A stretch of 47,179 nucleotides of DNA, taken from Hyphococcus sp. Its GTDB lineage: Bacteria > Pseudomonadota > Alphaproteobacteria > Caulobacterales > Parvularculaceae. Positions 26,156-34,707 of this stretch are shown one piece after another (positions within the stretch are counted from its first letter, which is position 1; each line of letters begins with the position of its first letter). A program made the position numbers and the translations under genes. Location: NCBI GenBank assembly GCA_021776415.1, contig JAJFFY010000069.1:1-47179 (forward strand). The letters are read 5' to 3'. Below the pieces are notes generated by a model. The model saw only the letters and a program-made list of their open reading frames with translations. It was not told the DNA's origin and did no database searches.

Positions 26156-26498
26156 ACTAGCACTGAATACTGTATACAGTTTTGGTATGCAAGCCCCCTG
26201 ATCCGTATGAATGTTTCCTGAACGAATGGGGGCTTCGATAAATCTGCTTACGCCCAGACGCTGGCTCTCAAACTCATTTTTGTGAACATCGAAAACCGTT
26301 GTTGCGATACTGAAAATGAGCGCGAGAATGAATACGACACTAAATAAATTAGGGGTAGATTCTGCAACAATGCCCGAAATCCGCAGTGTCCATTATTTGC
26401 TCAACTCCAGTCGGTTGTGATGGGTAGCTGACTGATCGCCATTGGCAAATAGCAGCCTGATTGCGCACGAACCCGACGGCGCAACGCGAACTCCCCGC
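26156..26498. other. Intergenic gap with the GntR operator and an inverted repeat
   Basis: The 343-bp gap holds the GntR palindrome at 26169-26180 and an inverted repeat AAGCCCCC (26191-26198) / GGGGGCTT (26228-26235) with a 29-bp spacer. The remainder up to the TetR stop has no gene I can support. The frame upstream of the GntR start stays open for about 60 codons but has no start codon or ribosome binding site. Confidence 0.6.
26169..26180. promoter_or_regulatory. GntR-type operator ACTGTATACAGT
   Basis: This is a perfect 12-bp palindrome, with two further matching A/T pairs beyond one mismatch on each side. It lies 13 bp upstream of the GntR start at 26155. It resembles FCD-type GntR sites (TGTATACA core), so self-regulation is likely. 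Confidence 0.65.
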
Positions 26499-27065
26499 TC
26501 ACCCCCCATCCTCCAACAACAGTTCCGGCAGCCGCGCCAGCATGCGCTGGAACGGGCGGGTTGAACCGAGCGCGCGGGCGAGGACCAGCGCGCCCTCGAT
26601 CTCGATGACGGCGCGCTCGGCGATGTTCTTGGCGTCCTTCTTCGGATGCCCCGCCTCTTCAGCAACGCCGGCGAAGGCGCGCAATAACGCCTCGGCCATC
26701 GCTTTGGCCAGGCCCGGCGTCGCCGCCTCCGCCTCGCCAATGGTGAACAGATCAACGAGGCAACTCGACTTGCCGCCATTGTAAAACTTGGACAGACCCG
26801 TCGTCGTCTTGTTGAGCCGCGCCTTTAAATCTCCCTCGCCTGTCAGCGGCTCGATGACCGCCTCGACGACCAGTTCAACGGCGCGGGCGCCCGCGGCTTT
26901 GGCCATATCTTCTTTGCCATTGGGAAAATAATGATAAAGGCTCGACTTGCCGAGGCCGGTCGCCGCCGACAGACGGCTGAGGCTGGCGGCGTCATATCCG
27001 AATTTTCGAAATTCCCGCATGATCGCGTCAACCGCTTCATCGCGGGACGATTTTATAACTGGCAT
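26499..27065 (-). CDS. TetR/AcrR-family transcriptional regulator
   Basis: The 188-residue protein has the TetR N-terminal helix-turn-helix (about 6-52; AIMREFRKFGYDAASLSRLSA then GLGKSSLYHYFPNGKEDM). The C-terminal half is a helical ligand pocket, typical of the LmrA/YxaF-like group (a Cys in KSSCLVDLF, then RAVIEIEGALVLARA). An operator at 27081-27098 lies 16 bp before its start, and the same site lies before the alpha/beta-hydrolase gene 3.6 kb away. So it probably represses itself and that gene. The ligand is unknown. Confidence 0.93.
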   Translation of the reverse strand: MPVIKSSRDEAVDAIMREFRKFGYDAASLSRLSAATGLGKSSLYHYFPNGKEDMAKAAGARAVELVVEAVIEPLTGEGDLKARLNKTTTGLSKFYNGGKSSCLVDLFTIGEAEAATPGLAKAMAEALLRAFAGVAEEAGHPKKDAKNIAERAVIEIEGALVLARALGSTRPFQRMLARLPELLLEDGG

Positions 27066-27080
27066 CGTTCAAACTCCATT

Positions 27081-27098
27081 GTACCGAACGATTGGTAT
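27081..27098. promoter_or_regulatory. TetR-type operator upstream of the TetR gene
   Basis: GTACCGA-ACGA-TTGGTAT is the near-perfect form of the site at 23446-23463. The arms differ from a perfect palindrome in two bases. It lies just upstream of the TetR ribosome binding site (TGGAG), the position for autorepression. Confidence 0.7.
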
Positions 27099-27192
27099 AT
27101 TGGATGTCGCCAGCGCATTGCAAGCCGGCTGCGACGCACGGGACTGCCAGAAGCCCGGTCTGATGGAAACTCACCCCAAACAACCGGAACAA

Positions 27193-27220
27193 AAAAAGAC
27201 GCGCCAAAGCGCGCCTTTTT
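27193..27220 (-). terminator. Rho-independent terminator after the choice-of-anchor L gene
   Basis: On the minus strand AAAAAGGCGCGC pairs with GCGCGTCTTTTT across the loop TTTG (one G-T pair) and is followed by a T run. It lies 20 bp after the stop of the gene at 27240-28136. The A tract on the other strand also makes it usable in the reverse direction. Confidence 0.85.
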
Positions 27221-27239
27221 CAACCCATATGGTGTTGCT

Positions 27240-28136
27240 TTATGCCTGCTTGCGGCGGCGGCGGAAGAATCCAAAACCTGCCAAGCCTGAAAGGAACAAT
27301 GGCAAAGCCGCCGGCAGAGGAATTTCCGGTACTGGCTCATCGTTTGGATTATCCGGACTAAATGTTCCCGCCTGGATAAAGACTCCGGCATCAAGAAGGC
27401 CATCGGCAACGTCGGCGATGATAAATTTTGCCGTGTGGAGGCCATCACCCAGCAATCCGGAACTGGCGATTAAGATCGTTGTTAATCCGTCAAAACCGAT
27501 ATTGAGGCCGGCAACAGGAATGCCGTTGGTGTTGTTGACGTTGTTTATATAGGAGCCAGAGTTCGCAACGTCATTGATGTTATTGATATTAACATCAGAG
27601 CCGCCAATGGTGCCAAGATTGACGCCATCGACTAGCAACTGGAACTCATCATTGAACTGTGTATCGATGAAATCGATATATTCTTCAGAGGCGAACACGA
27701 AGGCGAAATTCACTTCGCCGCCAACGGTGCCATCGCCGAATTGAAAATCAAATTCCAAAACCGCAGCATCATTTGAATTGGCGATTTCCCCCGCCCCTGC
27801 GGTTCCAAGGGAGGTGTTAATATCATCATCGGTAGTATTGCCGACGCCACGCGTTTCAGTCCCGTTATTGTTGGGACCCGGAATATCATCCGCATCGCCC
27901 GTCGACAGGACAATGCCTGACGCGAAACCGACTTCCGCCGCTCCGTCGGTGAAGGTCCCCGATTGTGTCGCCGTGCCAATATAGGTTGGCGCGCCAACCA
28001 CGGTGACGCCGGCCCCTAATATCGTATTGACGAGCGTGGTCGCATCATCTGTTGTTGTAATGGTCACCGCCTGTGCGGCGCCCGATGCACCTAATGCGGC
28101 TGCGCATGCAAGCGCGGTAATTTTTACAAAACCCAT
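27240..28136 (-). CDS. Choice-of-anchor L protein with VPLPA-type C-terminal sorting signal
   Basis: The 298-residue protein has an N-terminal signal peptide (about 1-23, cleaving after GAAQA). Most of it is the choice-of-anchor L domain, with early VVGAPTYIG, GIVLSTGDADDIPGPN, then VLEFDFQFG, VNFAFVFASEEYIDFI and FIQAGTFSPDNPND. The C-terminus has a PEP-CTERM-like signal: EIPLPAALPLFLSG followed by a hydrophobic stretch and RRRRK. Proteins of this type are exported and processed by an exosortase, which is not in this window. It is probably a cell-surface or extracellular matrix protein. It has a good ribosome binding site (GGGAGGG), two inverted repeats upstream and a terminator downstream. 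Confidence 0.85.
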   Translation of the reverse strand: MGFVKITALACAAALGASGAAQAVTITTTDDATTLVNTILGAGVTVVGAPTYIGTATQSGTFTDGAAEVGFASGIVLSTGDADDIPGPNNNGTETRGVGNTTDDDINTSLGTAGAGEIANSNDAAVLEFDFQFGDGTVGGEVNFAFVFASEEYIDFIDTQFNDEFQLLVDGVNLGTIGGSDVNINNINDVANSGSYINNVNNTNGIPVAGLNIGFDGLTTILIASSGLLGDGLHTAKFIIADVADGLLDAGVFIQAGTFSPDNPNDEPVPEIPLPAALPLFLSGLAGFGFFRRRRKQA

Positions 28137-28161
28137 CTAACCCTCCCCGAGTCAGTTGAGC

Positions 28162-28188
28162 ATTAACCTTCGTTAATAAAAGGTTAAT
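28162..28188. promoter_or_regulatory. Inverted repeat ATTAACCTT / AAGGTTAAT
   Basis: The 9-bp arms (28162-28170 and 28180-28188) are perfect with a 9-bp spacer, and end 25 bp before the choice-of-anchor L start codon. This is an operator or 5' leader hairpin. Confidence 0.5.
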
Positions 28189-28221
28189 TGTCAATGCTTT
28201 GTGAGGAAAAGTTAGGCAAAA

Positions 28222-28246
28222 CGCTTAAAACTCAGCATTTTAAGCG
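28222..28246. promoter_or_regulatory. Inverted repeat CGCTTAAAA / TTTTAAGCG
   Basis: The 9-bp arms (28222-28230 and 28238-28246) are perfect with a 7-bp spacer, and flanking AAA/TTT extend it beyond one mismatch. It could be a bidirectional terminator-like hairpin or a regulator site. In a divergent promoter region a site is more likely. Confidence 0.5.
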
Positions 28247-28445
28247 ATTTCTATCCTGCGAGCGCCGAGCGAACATTCCAAAATGGCGTCACTTTTCTCG
28301 CATTCATAGCGTCCAACAAACACCACAACCATGACGCGCGTGCATCTTTATACGGCATTTGATCCCGCAGCCTGCGATAGTCATTGCTCCGCGCGGTCAA
28401 TCTGTCTATGCGCCAACGCTTGGCATTTGGAAGAACAAAATCAAC

Positions 28446-29531
28446 GTGAACTGGTCCCCTGAACAGGACGCCGCCCTCCTTAGTGTTGATCGCTGGCTTA
28501 AAGACGGCGGCGCGCAAGTCTTCCGTCTGTTTGGCTATGCCGGCGCCGGCAAGACGACGCTGGCGCGCCATCTTGCTGAGCATGCCGACGGCGACGTCGC
28601 CTTCGCGGCGTTCACCGGCAAGGCCGCCCATGTCATGCGTCAAAAGGGCTGCGCTGGCGCCTCCACCATCCATGCGCTGATCTATCGCCCGGCCGGGGGC
28701 GAGGACGAAAACGAGCCGATGTTCACCATTCGCCATGATGCGCCGGCGTCGACCGCCGACCTTATCATCATCGATGAGTGCTCCATGGTCGACGAGGAGC
28801 TTGGCCGCGACTTGCTTTCCTTCGGCAAGAAGGTGCTGGTGCTCGGCGATCCGGCGCAGCTGCCCCCGGTCAAAGGCGGCGGATTTTTCACCGAGGCCGG
28901 ACCGGATTTCATGCTGACGGAAATTCACCGCCAGGCGGCCGACAACCCGATCATTCGTCTGTCGATGGCTATCCGCGAGGGCGGAGAGTTTGATGAACAG
29001 TCCGATGCGTGCCGGATTGTCAGCAAACGCGATATCTCAACCGACGAGATCATGGCCGCGGATCAGATCCTGGTTGGCGCCAACCGCACCCGCAAACGCT
29101 ATAATGACCGGCTGCGCGAGCTTCATGGCCATACGGATCCCTCCCCCGAAGCCGGCGAGAAACTGGTCTGTCTACGGAATAATAAAAAGAAAGCGCTATT
29201 GAACGGCAGCATCTGGACGGTTGACCGCCGGATGTCGCCGCGCGGCGGGCGGGTGCGGTTTTCCGTGCGCCCGGAAGAAGGCGGCAAAGCGGTTACCGTC
29301 TCGGTGCCGCGGGCGTTTTTTCTGGATGGTCCGGAGAAAGTCCCGTGGGAGCAACGCAAAGGCGCGGACGAATTTGACTATGGTTACGCCCTCACCGTCC
29401 ACAAGGCGCAGGGCTCGCAATGGGACGACGTGGTTCTGTTTGATGAAAGCTATATGTTCCGCGAACATAGCGCGCGCTGGCTTTACACCGGCGTCACCCG
29501 CGCAGCCAAACGCCTGACCCTGGTGCGTTGA
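28446..29531 (+). CDS. Compact SF1 ATP-dependent helicase, RecD/Dda-like
   Basis: The 361-residue protein has helicase motifs in order: a Q-like opening WSPEQDAAL, Walker A GYAGAGKTTLARHL, motif Ia AFTGKAAHVM, Walker B IIIDECSMVDEE, motif III VLGDPAQLPPV, motif IV area EIHRQA, then the C-terminal YALTVHKAQGSQWDDVV and YTGVTRAAKRLTLV. This is the architecture of short RecD2/Dda-type 5'-3' helicases without N-terminal domains. I prefer the GTG at 28446, since family members start at this point and GGAAG lies upstream. An ATG at 28359 would add 29 residues of no recognisable kind. Its DNA repair role is not specified. Confidence 0.85.
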   Translation: MNWSPEQDAALLSVDRWLKDGGAQVFRLFGYAGAGKTTLARHLAEHADGDVAFAAFTGKAAHVMRQKGCAGASTIHALIYRPAGGEDENEPMFTIRHDAPASTADLIIIDECSMVDEELGRDLLSFGKKVLVLGDPAQLPPVKGGGFFTEAGPDFMLTEIHRQAADNPIIRLSMAIREGGEFDEQSDACRIVSKRDISTDEIMAADQILVGANRTRKRYNDRLRELHGHTDPSPEAGEKLVCLRNNKKKALLNGSIWTVDRRMSPRGGRVRFSVRPEEGGKAVTVSVPRAFFLDGPEKVPWEQRKGADEFDYGYALTVHKAQGSQWDDVVLFDESYMFREHSARWLYTGVTRAAKRLTLVR

Positions 29532-29596
29532 ACTTAACCTGACGCCAGCTTTATGCTAGCCTGCCACCTGTTCGAATTCATATGGGGAGATATATC

Positions 29597-30214
29597 ATGC
29601 GCATTGCTGTCCTGGCTTCAATTTTAGCCTTCCTTGCCGCACCCTTGCTGGCGCAAACACCAAGCAAACTTCCGCCAATTAAATTGCCTCCGATAACAAA
29701 GACTCCAGAGGCGCAAGTCGCCACAACAACGCAAGGCCAGGCGGTCGCAACCCTGACCGATGCCGCCTCGCCAGACTCCGCTTCGCGCTGGCGTGTGCAC
29801 CCGGTCCGTATCGGGAATATATTCCTCAATCAAATTCAGGAAGAACGCAATGGCCGCCGTCAGGTCATCGGCTACCGCAGCTCAAAGCGAATAATGACGC
29901 TTTCAATTTTCAATCCTTCAACCACTAAATCAGCCCGCATACGTGTCGAGTGTGGATCAAACGCACGCCTCGACGCGCGTGATATGGGAATCAAAGTGAT
30001 TGGCAAAAATTCTTATTGGCGCCCTGGCGTTCTGCCGAAAGCTGACGGCAGGGGTGATGCTAATTGTTCCATCGTCTCGGATATTCCAATCATGGTCGCG
30101 GCCATCATAGTCGACACCATAAGAGAGAAGGAGACGCCAGGTTATGACGGCGGCGTGCCGATACAGCAAACCACCACGCCATGGCCGGCTTTTCGCCTCA
30201 ACGGGCCGGGATAG
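29597..30214 (+). CDS. Exported protein of unknown function
   Basis: The 205-residue protein begins with a signal peptide (MRIAVLASILAFLAAPLLAQ) followed by a Pro-Lys-rich, Thr-rich linker (about 22-60; KLPPIKLPPIT). The remaining 145 residues are a beta-rich domain with two cysteines, VECGSN and ANCSIV, which may form a disulfide. I do not recognise a family. I chose the ATG at 29597, preceded by GGGGAGA, over one 15 bp upstream. It follows the helicase by 65 bp on the same strand and may or may not be cotranscribed. Confidence 0.75.
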   Translation: MRIAVLASILAFLAAPLLAQTPSKLPPIKLPPITKTPEAQVATTTQGQAVATLTDAASPDSASRWRVHPVRIGNIFLNQIQEERNGRRQVIGYRSSKRIMTLSIFNPSTTKSARIRVECGSNARLDARDMGIKVIGKNSYWRPGVLPKADGRGDANCSIVSDIPIMVAAIIVDTIREKETPGYDGGVPIQQTTTPWPAFRLNGPG

Positions 30215-30233
30215 GCCTGAGCGGGGTCTGTCC

Positions 30234-30860
30234 TCACGAGTAATAATCCGTCGTCGGAACAAACTGATTGCGATACTCATCATATACCTGCACATCGCCG
30301 GTGGTTATGTGATAGACCCAGCCATGAAGCGTAAGCTCGCCGCATTCCAGCCTTTCAGCAACAGCGGGATGCGTTTTAAGGTGGTCAAGCTGTAAGATTA
30401 CATTCTGCTCGGTCAGCATATCTTGCTTTTCCGCCAGGCTTTTTCCCTGCCCTGCATCCTCCACAATTCTGACCGCTTTTTTAGTAAATTGCAGCCAGCG
30501 ACGAACATGGGGAAGATCGGAGAGGTCTTGCGTCCCCATCGCCGCTTCCATGGCGCCGCAACCGGTATGTCCGCAGATGACGATATGCGGCACTTTGAGG
30601 ACCGCTGCTGCAAATTCCAATGACGCCGTCACGCCGCCGGTATGCTCCGTATGCGGCGGGACTATATTGCCAACATTTCGACAGACAAACAACTCACCCG
30701 GCCCCGACTGCGTGAGCATGCCGGTCTCAATGCGCGAATCCGAACAAGTGACGAACAACGCATCCGGCGACTGGCCGTCGCCCAAAGCCTCAAACAGCGC
30801 TTTTTTTGTTGGAAACACATCTTTTTGAAACCGCAACACGCCATCGGCAAATCTCTGCAT
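30234..30860 (-). CDS. Beta-class carbonic anhydrase
   Basis: The 208-residue enzyme interconverts CO2 and bicarbonate. Zinc ligands are Cys39 (in CSDSRIE, with Asp41 and Arg43 as the catalytic dyad), His98 and Cys101 (in GHTGCGAM). RNVGNIVPPH and GWVYHITTGDVQVYD are also typical. There is no signal peptide, so it is cytoplasmic and probably supplies bicarbonate for carboxylases. The gene is convergent with the exported protein gene 19 bp away. The 301-bp gap upstream shows no clear site. Confidence 0.95.
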   Translation of the reverse strand: MQRFADGVLRFQKDVFPTKKALFEALGDGQSPDALFVTCSDSRIETGMLTQSGPGELFVCRNVGNIVPPHTEHTGGVTASLEFAAAVLKVPHIVICGHTGCGAMEAAMGTQDLSDLPHVRRWLQFTKKAVRIVEDAGQGKSLAEKQDMLTEQNVILQLDHLKTHPAVAERLECGELTLHGWVYHITTGDVQVYDEYRNQFVPTTDYYS

Positions 30861-31161
30861 TTGAACCTCTTAACAACCGCACTCACCATTGGGCGCTTCC
30901 TATACCCTATTGCGCGATTCTTTTCATTAGGCCGTTTATCAAGGGCGGATGGCGGCGGTTGTTTCAACTCAACCGATCCCCGGCGGATGATCATCAGCTA
31001 TGGTCTTCATTCGATGTTCATAAACCCTACCCATTGGTTACGGCAACAGACAGGCAAGGCAGAGCATATTGCCTTATACAGCGCATAAATACTCGCATTA
31101 AACGCTGAATTAATCATATTTGACGATGCTTCGCTGGGTTTTGTCCTGAGAGCGATCACGA
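30861..31161. other. Intergenic gap between carbonic anhydrase and hybrid kinase genes
   Basis: This 301-bp divergent region should hold promoters for both genes. I see no repeat, operator or small gene in it that I can support. Confidence 0.5.
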
Positions 31162-34100
31162 ATGAAAATTTCGACATCCTTGTTGAGTTGGCTTCGACAG
31201 GCGACGCCAAGCGACACGCCGGACATTGTCATCGATCGCCAGTTGCGCGAAATGCAAGGGCAGTTGCCGCGTATTCTGATCGGCATCGCCTTGTGTTCGG
31301 TGGTTATCAGCGTTCAGTTTTTCAACGATACACCCGGCTTTGTCCTGTTCACTTCCGGGCTGTTCCTGGCTTACACGCTGTTGCGGGTTCCCTCTTGGAT
31401 CTACCTTAAAATTGACCCAATGACATCCGAACAAAAGCGCCGCCAAGTCAATGCTGTCATGCCCATCACGATTGGCCTTGGCGTTGCCTGCAGCAGCGTG
31501 GCGATTTATCTCTCCGGTTTTGCTGACTTTGGCGGTTGTGTATTACTGGCGCTTTGGTGCGGCTTTTGCGGCATAGGAACCGCCTATTCAATAACCGCCA
31601 CGCCGCGCGCTGGACGCGCAGCGATGGCGCTCTGTGTGACGCCATTCAGTACCGCGTTGCTGTTTTCCGGAGAGCTGCAACTGATAGGATTTGGCGCCAT
31701 TTTATTGTGCGCAATCCTGATCAGCGGGCGCCACCTGACGCATCTTGGCAAGCTGATAAAGGAAATGTGCATCGCGGAAAATGAGACGAAACATTTGGCC
31801 GATGAAGCCCGCAACAATTTGCGCGCTTTTATTGAAAGCACATCCGACTGGGCATGGGAGCGAAATGCTAAAGGCGAGCTGACTTATATCTCCTCGAACT
31901 TCGAAAAAGTCACGGGGATCAATATATCCAATGTGATAGGCCGACGCCTCCAGGCAATCGTACAAGAAAACGGGGGCGGGAATGATGTTGCCGATTTCAC
32001 TCAACAGTCTGGCCTGAACAATAAGCCGTTTGCTGATCTGCCCTTTTCATTAATGCGGCCAGACGGCTCTGTGATTCACCTGTCATCAAGTGGACAGCCA
32101 AAATTTGATTCTTTAGGGAATTTTACCGGCTATGTCGGATGGACCCGCAACATCACCAAGCAAGTTGAAGCTGAACTGCGCCTTCGCCAAAGCGAGGAAC
32201 GCCAGCGCGCCTTTGCCGAAAGCGCCGGCGATTGGGGGTGGGAAATCGACGCCGATCTTCGCTACCGTTACATCTCCGAGCGAGCGCAGAAAGTTACCGG
32301 GTTCGACCACAGTAAATTCATCGGTGAAAGAGTTGGTGTTACCGGCGTAGGTCCGACAAAGACGCAATGGAAAGTTTTTCAGGATGCGCTTGAGGCCCGC
32401 CAACCCATTGACGCATTTATTCACTGCATCCGACGCGACGACGGGTCTGCGCTTTGGGTCGAGCGCAGCGCAAAACCTATTCACGACAAAGGCGGAAATT
32501 TTATTGGGTATCGCGGCATCGCGCGTGACGTCAGCCAGCGTATTGCCGCACGCGAAGAAGCCGCCGCCGCACGCCAGCAGCTTGAAGAAAACAACGCCAA
32601 GCTTGAACAAACAATCCAGACACGTACGGCTGTTATTGAAGCAAAATCCAGGCTGTTAAAGGAAGTTCTGGAATCCATGGCGCATGGCGTTGTTGTCCTT
32701 GATCAAGATTTTAATATCATTGATCTGAACAACAAGGCTTGGCGCGCATCCGGCCTGCCAAAGGAAATGTGGGCGCCGGGCGTAAGCATTACGCCAGTGC
32801 TTGAAATCGGCATTCGCCACGGCCTTTATGAATTTTCTTCCAGTGAAGAATATTATACGCAATGCTTCAAAGCCATAAAATCTACCGGTCTGTTCCGCGC
32901 CGCCCGCCGCCAGAAAGACGGGACAATAATCGAAGAAATCATTCGCGTCCGGCCCAATGGCGGTTTTGTTGCAACCTATAATGACATCACCGCAGCCCAG
33001 CAGCGCGAAGACGAATTGCGCGAGCTTTCCGAAGAACTCTTAGTCTCAAAAGACAGCGCTGAGGCCGCGAACCGCACAAAATCAGAATTCCTCGCCAATA
33101 TGAGCCACGAAATTCGCACGCCCATGAACGGCGTTGTCGGCATGGCGTCGCTGCTGCTTGATACGAAGCTAACCGAAAAACAAAAGAGCATGGCCAGCGT
33201 CATCGTCAGCTCGGGCGATGCATTGCTGAAGATCATCAACGACATTCTCGACTTCTCACGGCTCGAGGCCGGTAAATTCAAGCTCGCCGCCGAGACCTTC
33301 GATTTGCGTGAGTCGATCGAGGATGTGGCGACGTTGCTGGCGTTGCAGGTGGAGGAAAAAGGCCTTGAGATGATGGTGCGCTACGATCCCGATCTTGGCA
33401 GCGCCTTTGTTGGCGATCCGGGCCGCATCCGGCAGATCATCACTAACCTCGTCGGCAACGCTGTGAAATTTACCGACGAAGGTCACATCCTGCTCGAAGT
33501 CACGGGCAAACATCGCGGCGAGATCACATCGGTGGTAATCTCCGTTACCGATACCGGTTGCGGCATTCCTGAAGAACAGCAGAAGACAGTTTTTGAGGAG
33601 TTTGAACAGGTCGATGGATCCTCCGCACGGCGTTATGATGGCGCTGGCCTTGGCCTTGCGATCAGCCGCAAAATGGTCGAAGCGCTGGGCGGCAAAATTT
33701 CACTGACTAGCGAGGCCGGCAAGGGCTCAACTTTCACCATCAACATGCCGCTGGCGATTGACGCCACGGCAGCGGAAACCATGGAGGCGCGGCCCGCCAA
33801 GCTTGATAATTTGCGCGCGTTGATTGTTGACGACAATGAAGTCAATCGTACAATTTTGCTGGAGCAGCTGGCGTCATGGGGCATGATGGCAGACGCCTTT
33901 GCAAACGCAAAAGATGCGCTTGCGGCGTTGACTGCCGCCGCCGACGGCGCCGCTTATGCGGTTGCCGTTCTAGATTTTCAAATGCCCAATATTGACGGCA
34001 TTACGCTTGCTAAAATGATCAAGGCCGACCCCGCAATCGCCGAAACACCGCTTATTCTCCTGACATCGGCTGGCCGCAAAGGCGATCCCAAAGGCTTGGC

Positions 34101-34677
34101 CGGGGATATTTTTTCCGCCTATCTCGTCAAACCGGCGCGCGCATCCATGCTGCTGAATTCAATTCTAACGGCGATCAACGACAGCGCCGCAAAAACTATA
34201 TCCGGCATGGCGGCGGCGCTCTCGCAGGCGGATGCGAAAGACGCCAAGCCGGATCACTGTGTTACACCGGCGATCAATTTGGGGCTGGACATCCTCGTCG
34301 CCGAAGACAACGCCGTCAATCAAATGGTCATTAAAGCGATGCTGGAAAAGATCGGCTGCAAGGTCACCATCGCCGAAAATGGCAAAGTCGCCGTCGCCAA
34401 ACAGAAGTCCGGTAATTTTGACGTCATTTTGATGGATGTCTCCATGCCGGAAATGGATGGCGGCGACGCCACGGATCTTATTCGGCGGCGCCAGAAAAAG
34501 ACCGGCGAGCAGATCCCGATTATCGGCGTCACTGCGCATGCCATGCGCGAAGACCGCCAGCGCTGCCTCGACGCCGGCATGGACGACTATTTGCCCAAAC
34601 CGGTCAAACAGGGCGCGCTGGAAGCTGTGTTAAGGAAATGGGCGACACCGGTCGTGGATAAACAAGCCGCCAGTTGA
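31162..34677 (+). CDS. Hybrid sensor histidine kinase with three PAS and two receiver domains
   Basis: The 1171-residue protein has six predicted transmembrane helices (about 35-54, 59-82, 98-118, 122-143, 150-170, 173-191), two PAS domains (about 219-340 and 343-465; both with a D-W-x-W-E entry and YIS strand), a coiled-coil (about 465-500), and a PAS-like third region (500-615). HisKA has phosphoacceptor His649 in NMSHEIRTPMNG, and HATPase_c spans 745-870 (NAVKFTDEG, TGCGIPEE, GAGLGLAIS). Receiver domains have Asp938 and Asp1092. There is no HPt domain, so the phosphotransfer partner is elsewhere. It resembles alphaproteobacterial phosphorelay kinases. Confidence 0.92.
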   Translation: MKISTSLLSWLRQATPSDTPDIVIDRQLREMQGQLPRILIGIALCSVVISVQFFNDTPGFVLFTSGLFLAYTLLRVPSWIYLKIDPMTSEQKRRQVNAVMPITIGLGVACSSVAIYLSGFADFGGCVLLALWCGFCGIGTAYSITATPRAGRAAMALCVTPFSTALLFSGELQLIGFGAILLCAILISGRHLTHLGKLIKEMCIAENETKHLADEARNNLRAFIESTSDWAWERNAKGELTYISSNFEKVTGINISNVIGRRLQAIVQENGGGNDVADFTQQSGLNNKPFADLPFSLMRPDGSVIHLSSSGQPKFDSLGNFTGYVGWTRNITKQVEAELRLRQSEERQRAFAESAGDWGWEIDADLRYRYISERAQKVTGFDHSKFIGERVGVTGVGPTKTQWKVFQDALEARQPIDAFIHCIRRDDGSALWVERSAKPIHDKGGNFIGYRGIARDVSQRIAAREEAAAARQQLEENNAKLEQTIQTRTAVIEAKSRLLKEVLESMAHGVVVLDQDFNIIDLNNKAWRASGLPKEMWAPGVSITPVLEIGIRHGLYEFSSSEEYYTQCFKAIKSTGLFRAARRQKDGTIIEEIIRVRPNGGFVATYNDITAAQQREDELRELSEELLVSKDSAEAANRTKSEFLANMSHEIRTPMNGVVGMASLLLDTKLTEKQKSMASVIVSSGDALLKIINDILDFSRLEAGKFKLAAETFDLRESIEDVATLLALQVEEKGLEMMVRYDPDLGSAFVGDPGRIRQIITNLVGNAVKFTDEGHILLEVTGKHRGEITSVVISVTDTGCGIPEEQQKTVFEEFEQVDGSSARRYDGAGLGLAISRKMVEALGGKISLTSEAGKGSTFTINMPLAIDATAAETMEARPAKLDNLRALIVDDNEVNRTILLEQLASWGMMADAFANAKDALAALTAAADGAAYAVAVLDFQMPNIDGITLAKMIKADPAIAETPLILLTSAGRKGDPKGLAGDIFSAYLVKPARASMLLNSILTAINDSAAKTISGMAAALSQADAKDAKPDHCVTPAINLGLDILVAEDNAVNQMVIKAMLEKIGCKVTIAENGKVAVAKQKSGNFDVILMDVSMPEMDGGDATDLIRRRQKKTGEQIPIIGVTAHAMREDRQRCLDAGMDDYLPKPVKQGALEAVLRKWATPVVDKQAAS

Positions 34678-34707
34678 GACGCCCAGCTGAGACACATTGC
34701 ATCGCGG

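Larger units (their letters stand above)
28137..28445. other. Divergent intergenic region with two perfect inverted repeats
   Basis: The gap between the choice-of-anchor L start and the helicase start contains inverted repeats at 28162-28188 and 28222-28246. The segment 28247-28445 holds nothing else that I can support unless the helicase start is earlier (ATG at 28359). Confidence 0.6.

Noticed and set aside
26156..26340. Open frame continuing upstream of the GntR start
   Set aside because: It has no start codon in frame, and the palindromic operator lies in it. The annotated start fits the helix-turn-helix domain.
28251..28928. Minus-strand frame of 225 codons
   Set aside because: It is the antisense of the RecD-like helicase, whose motifs are clear in the plus strand.
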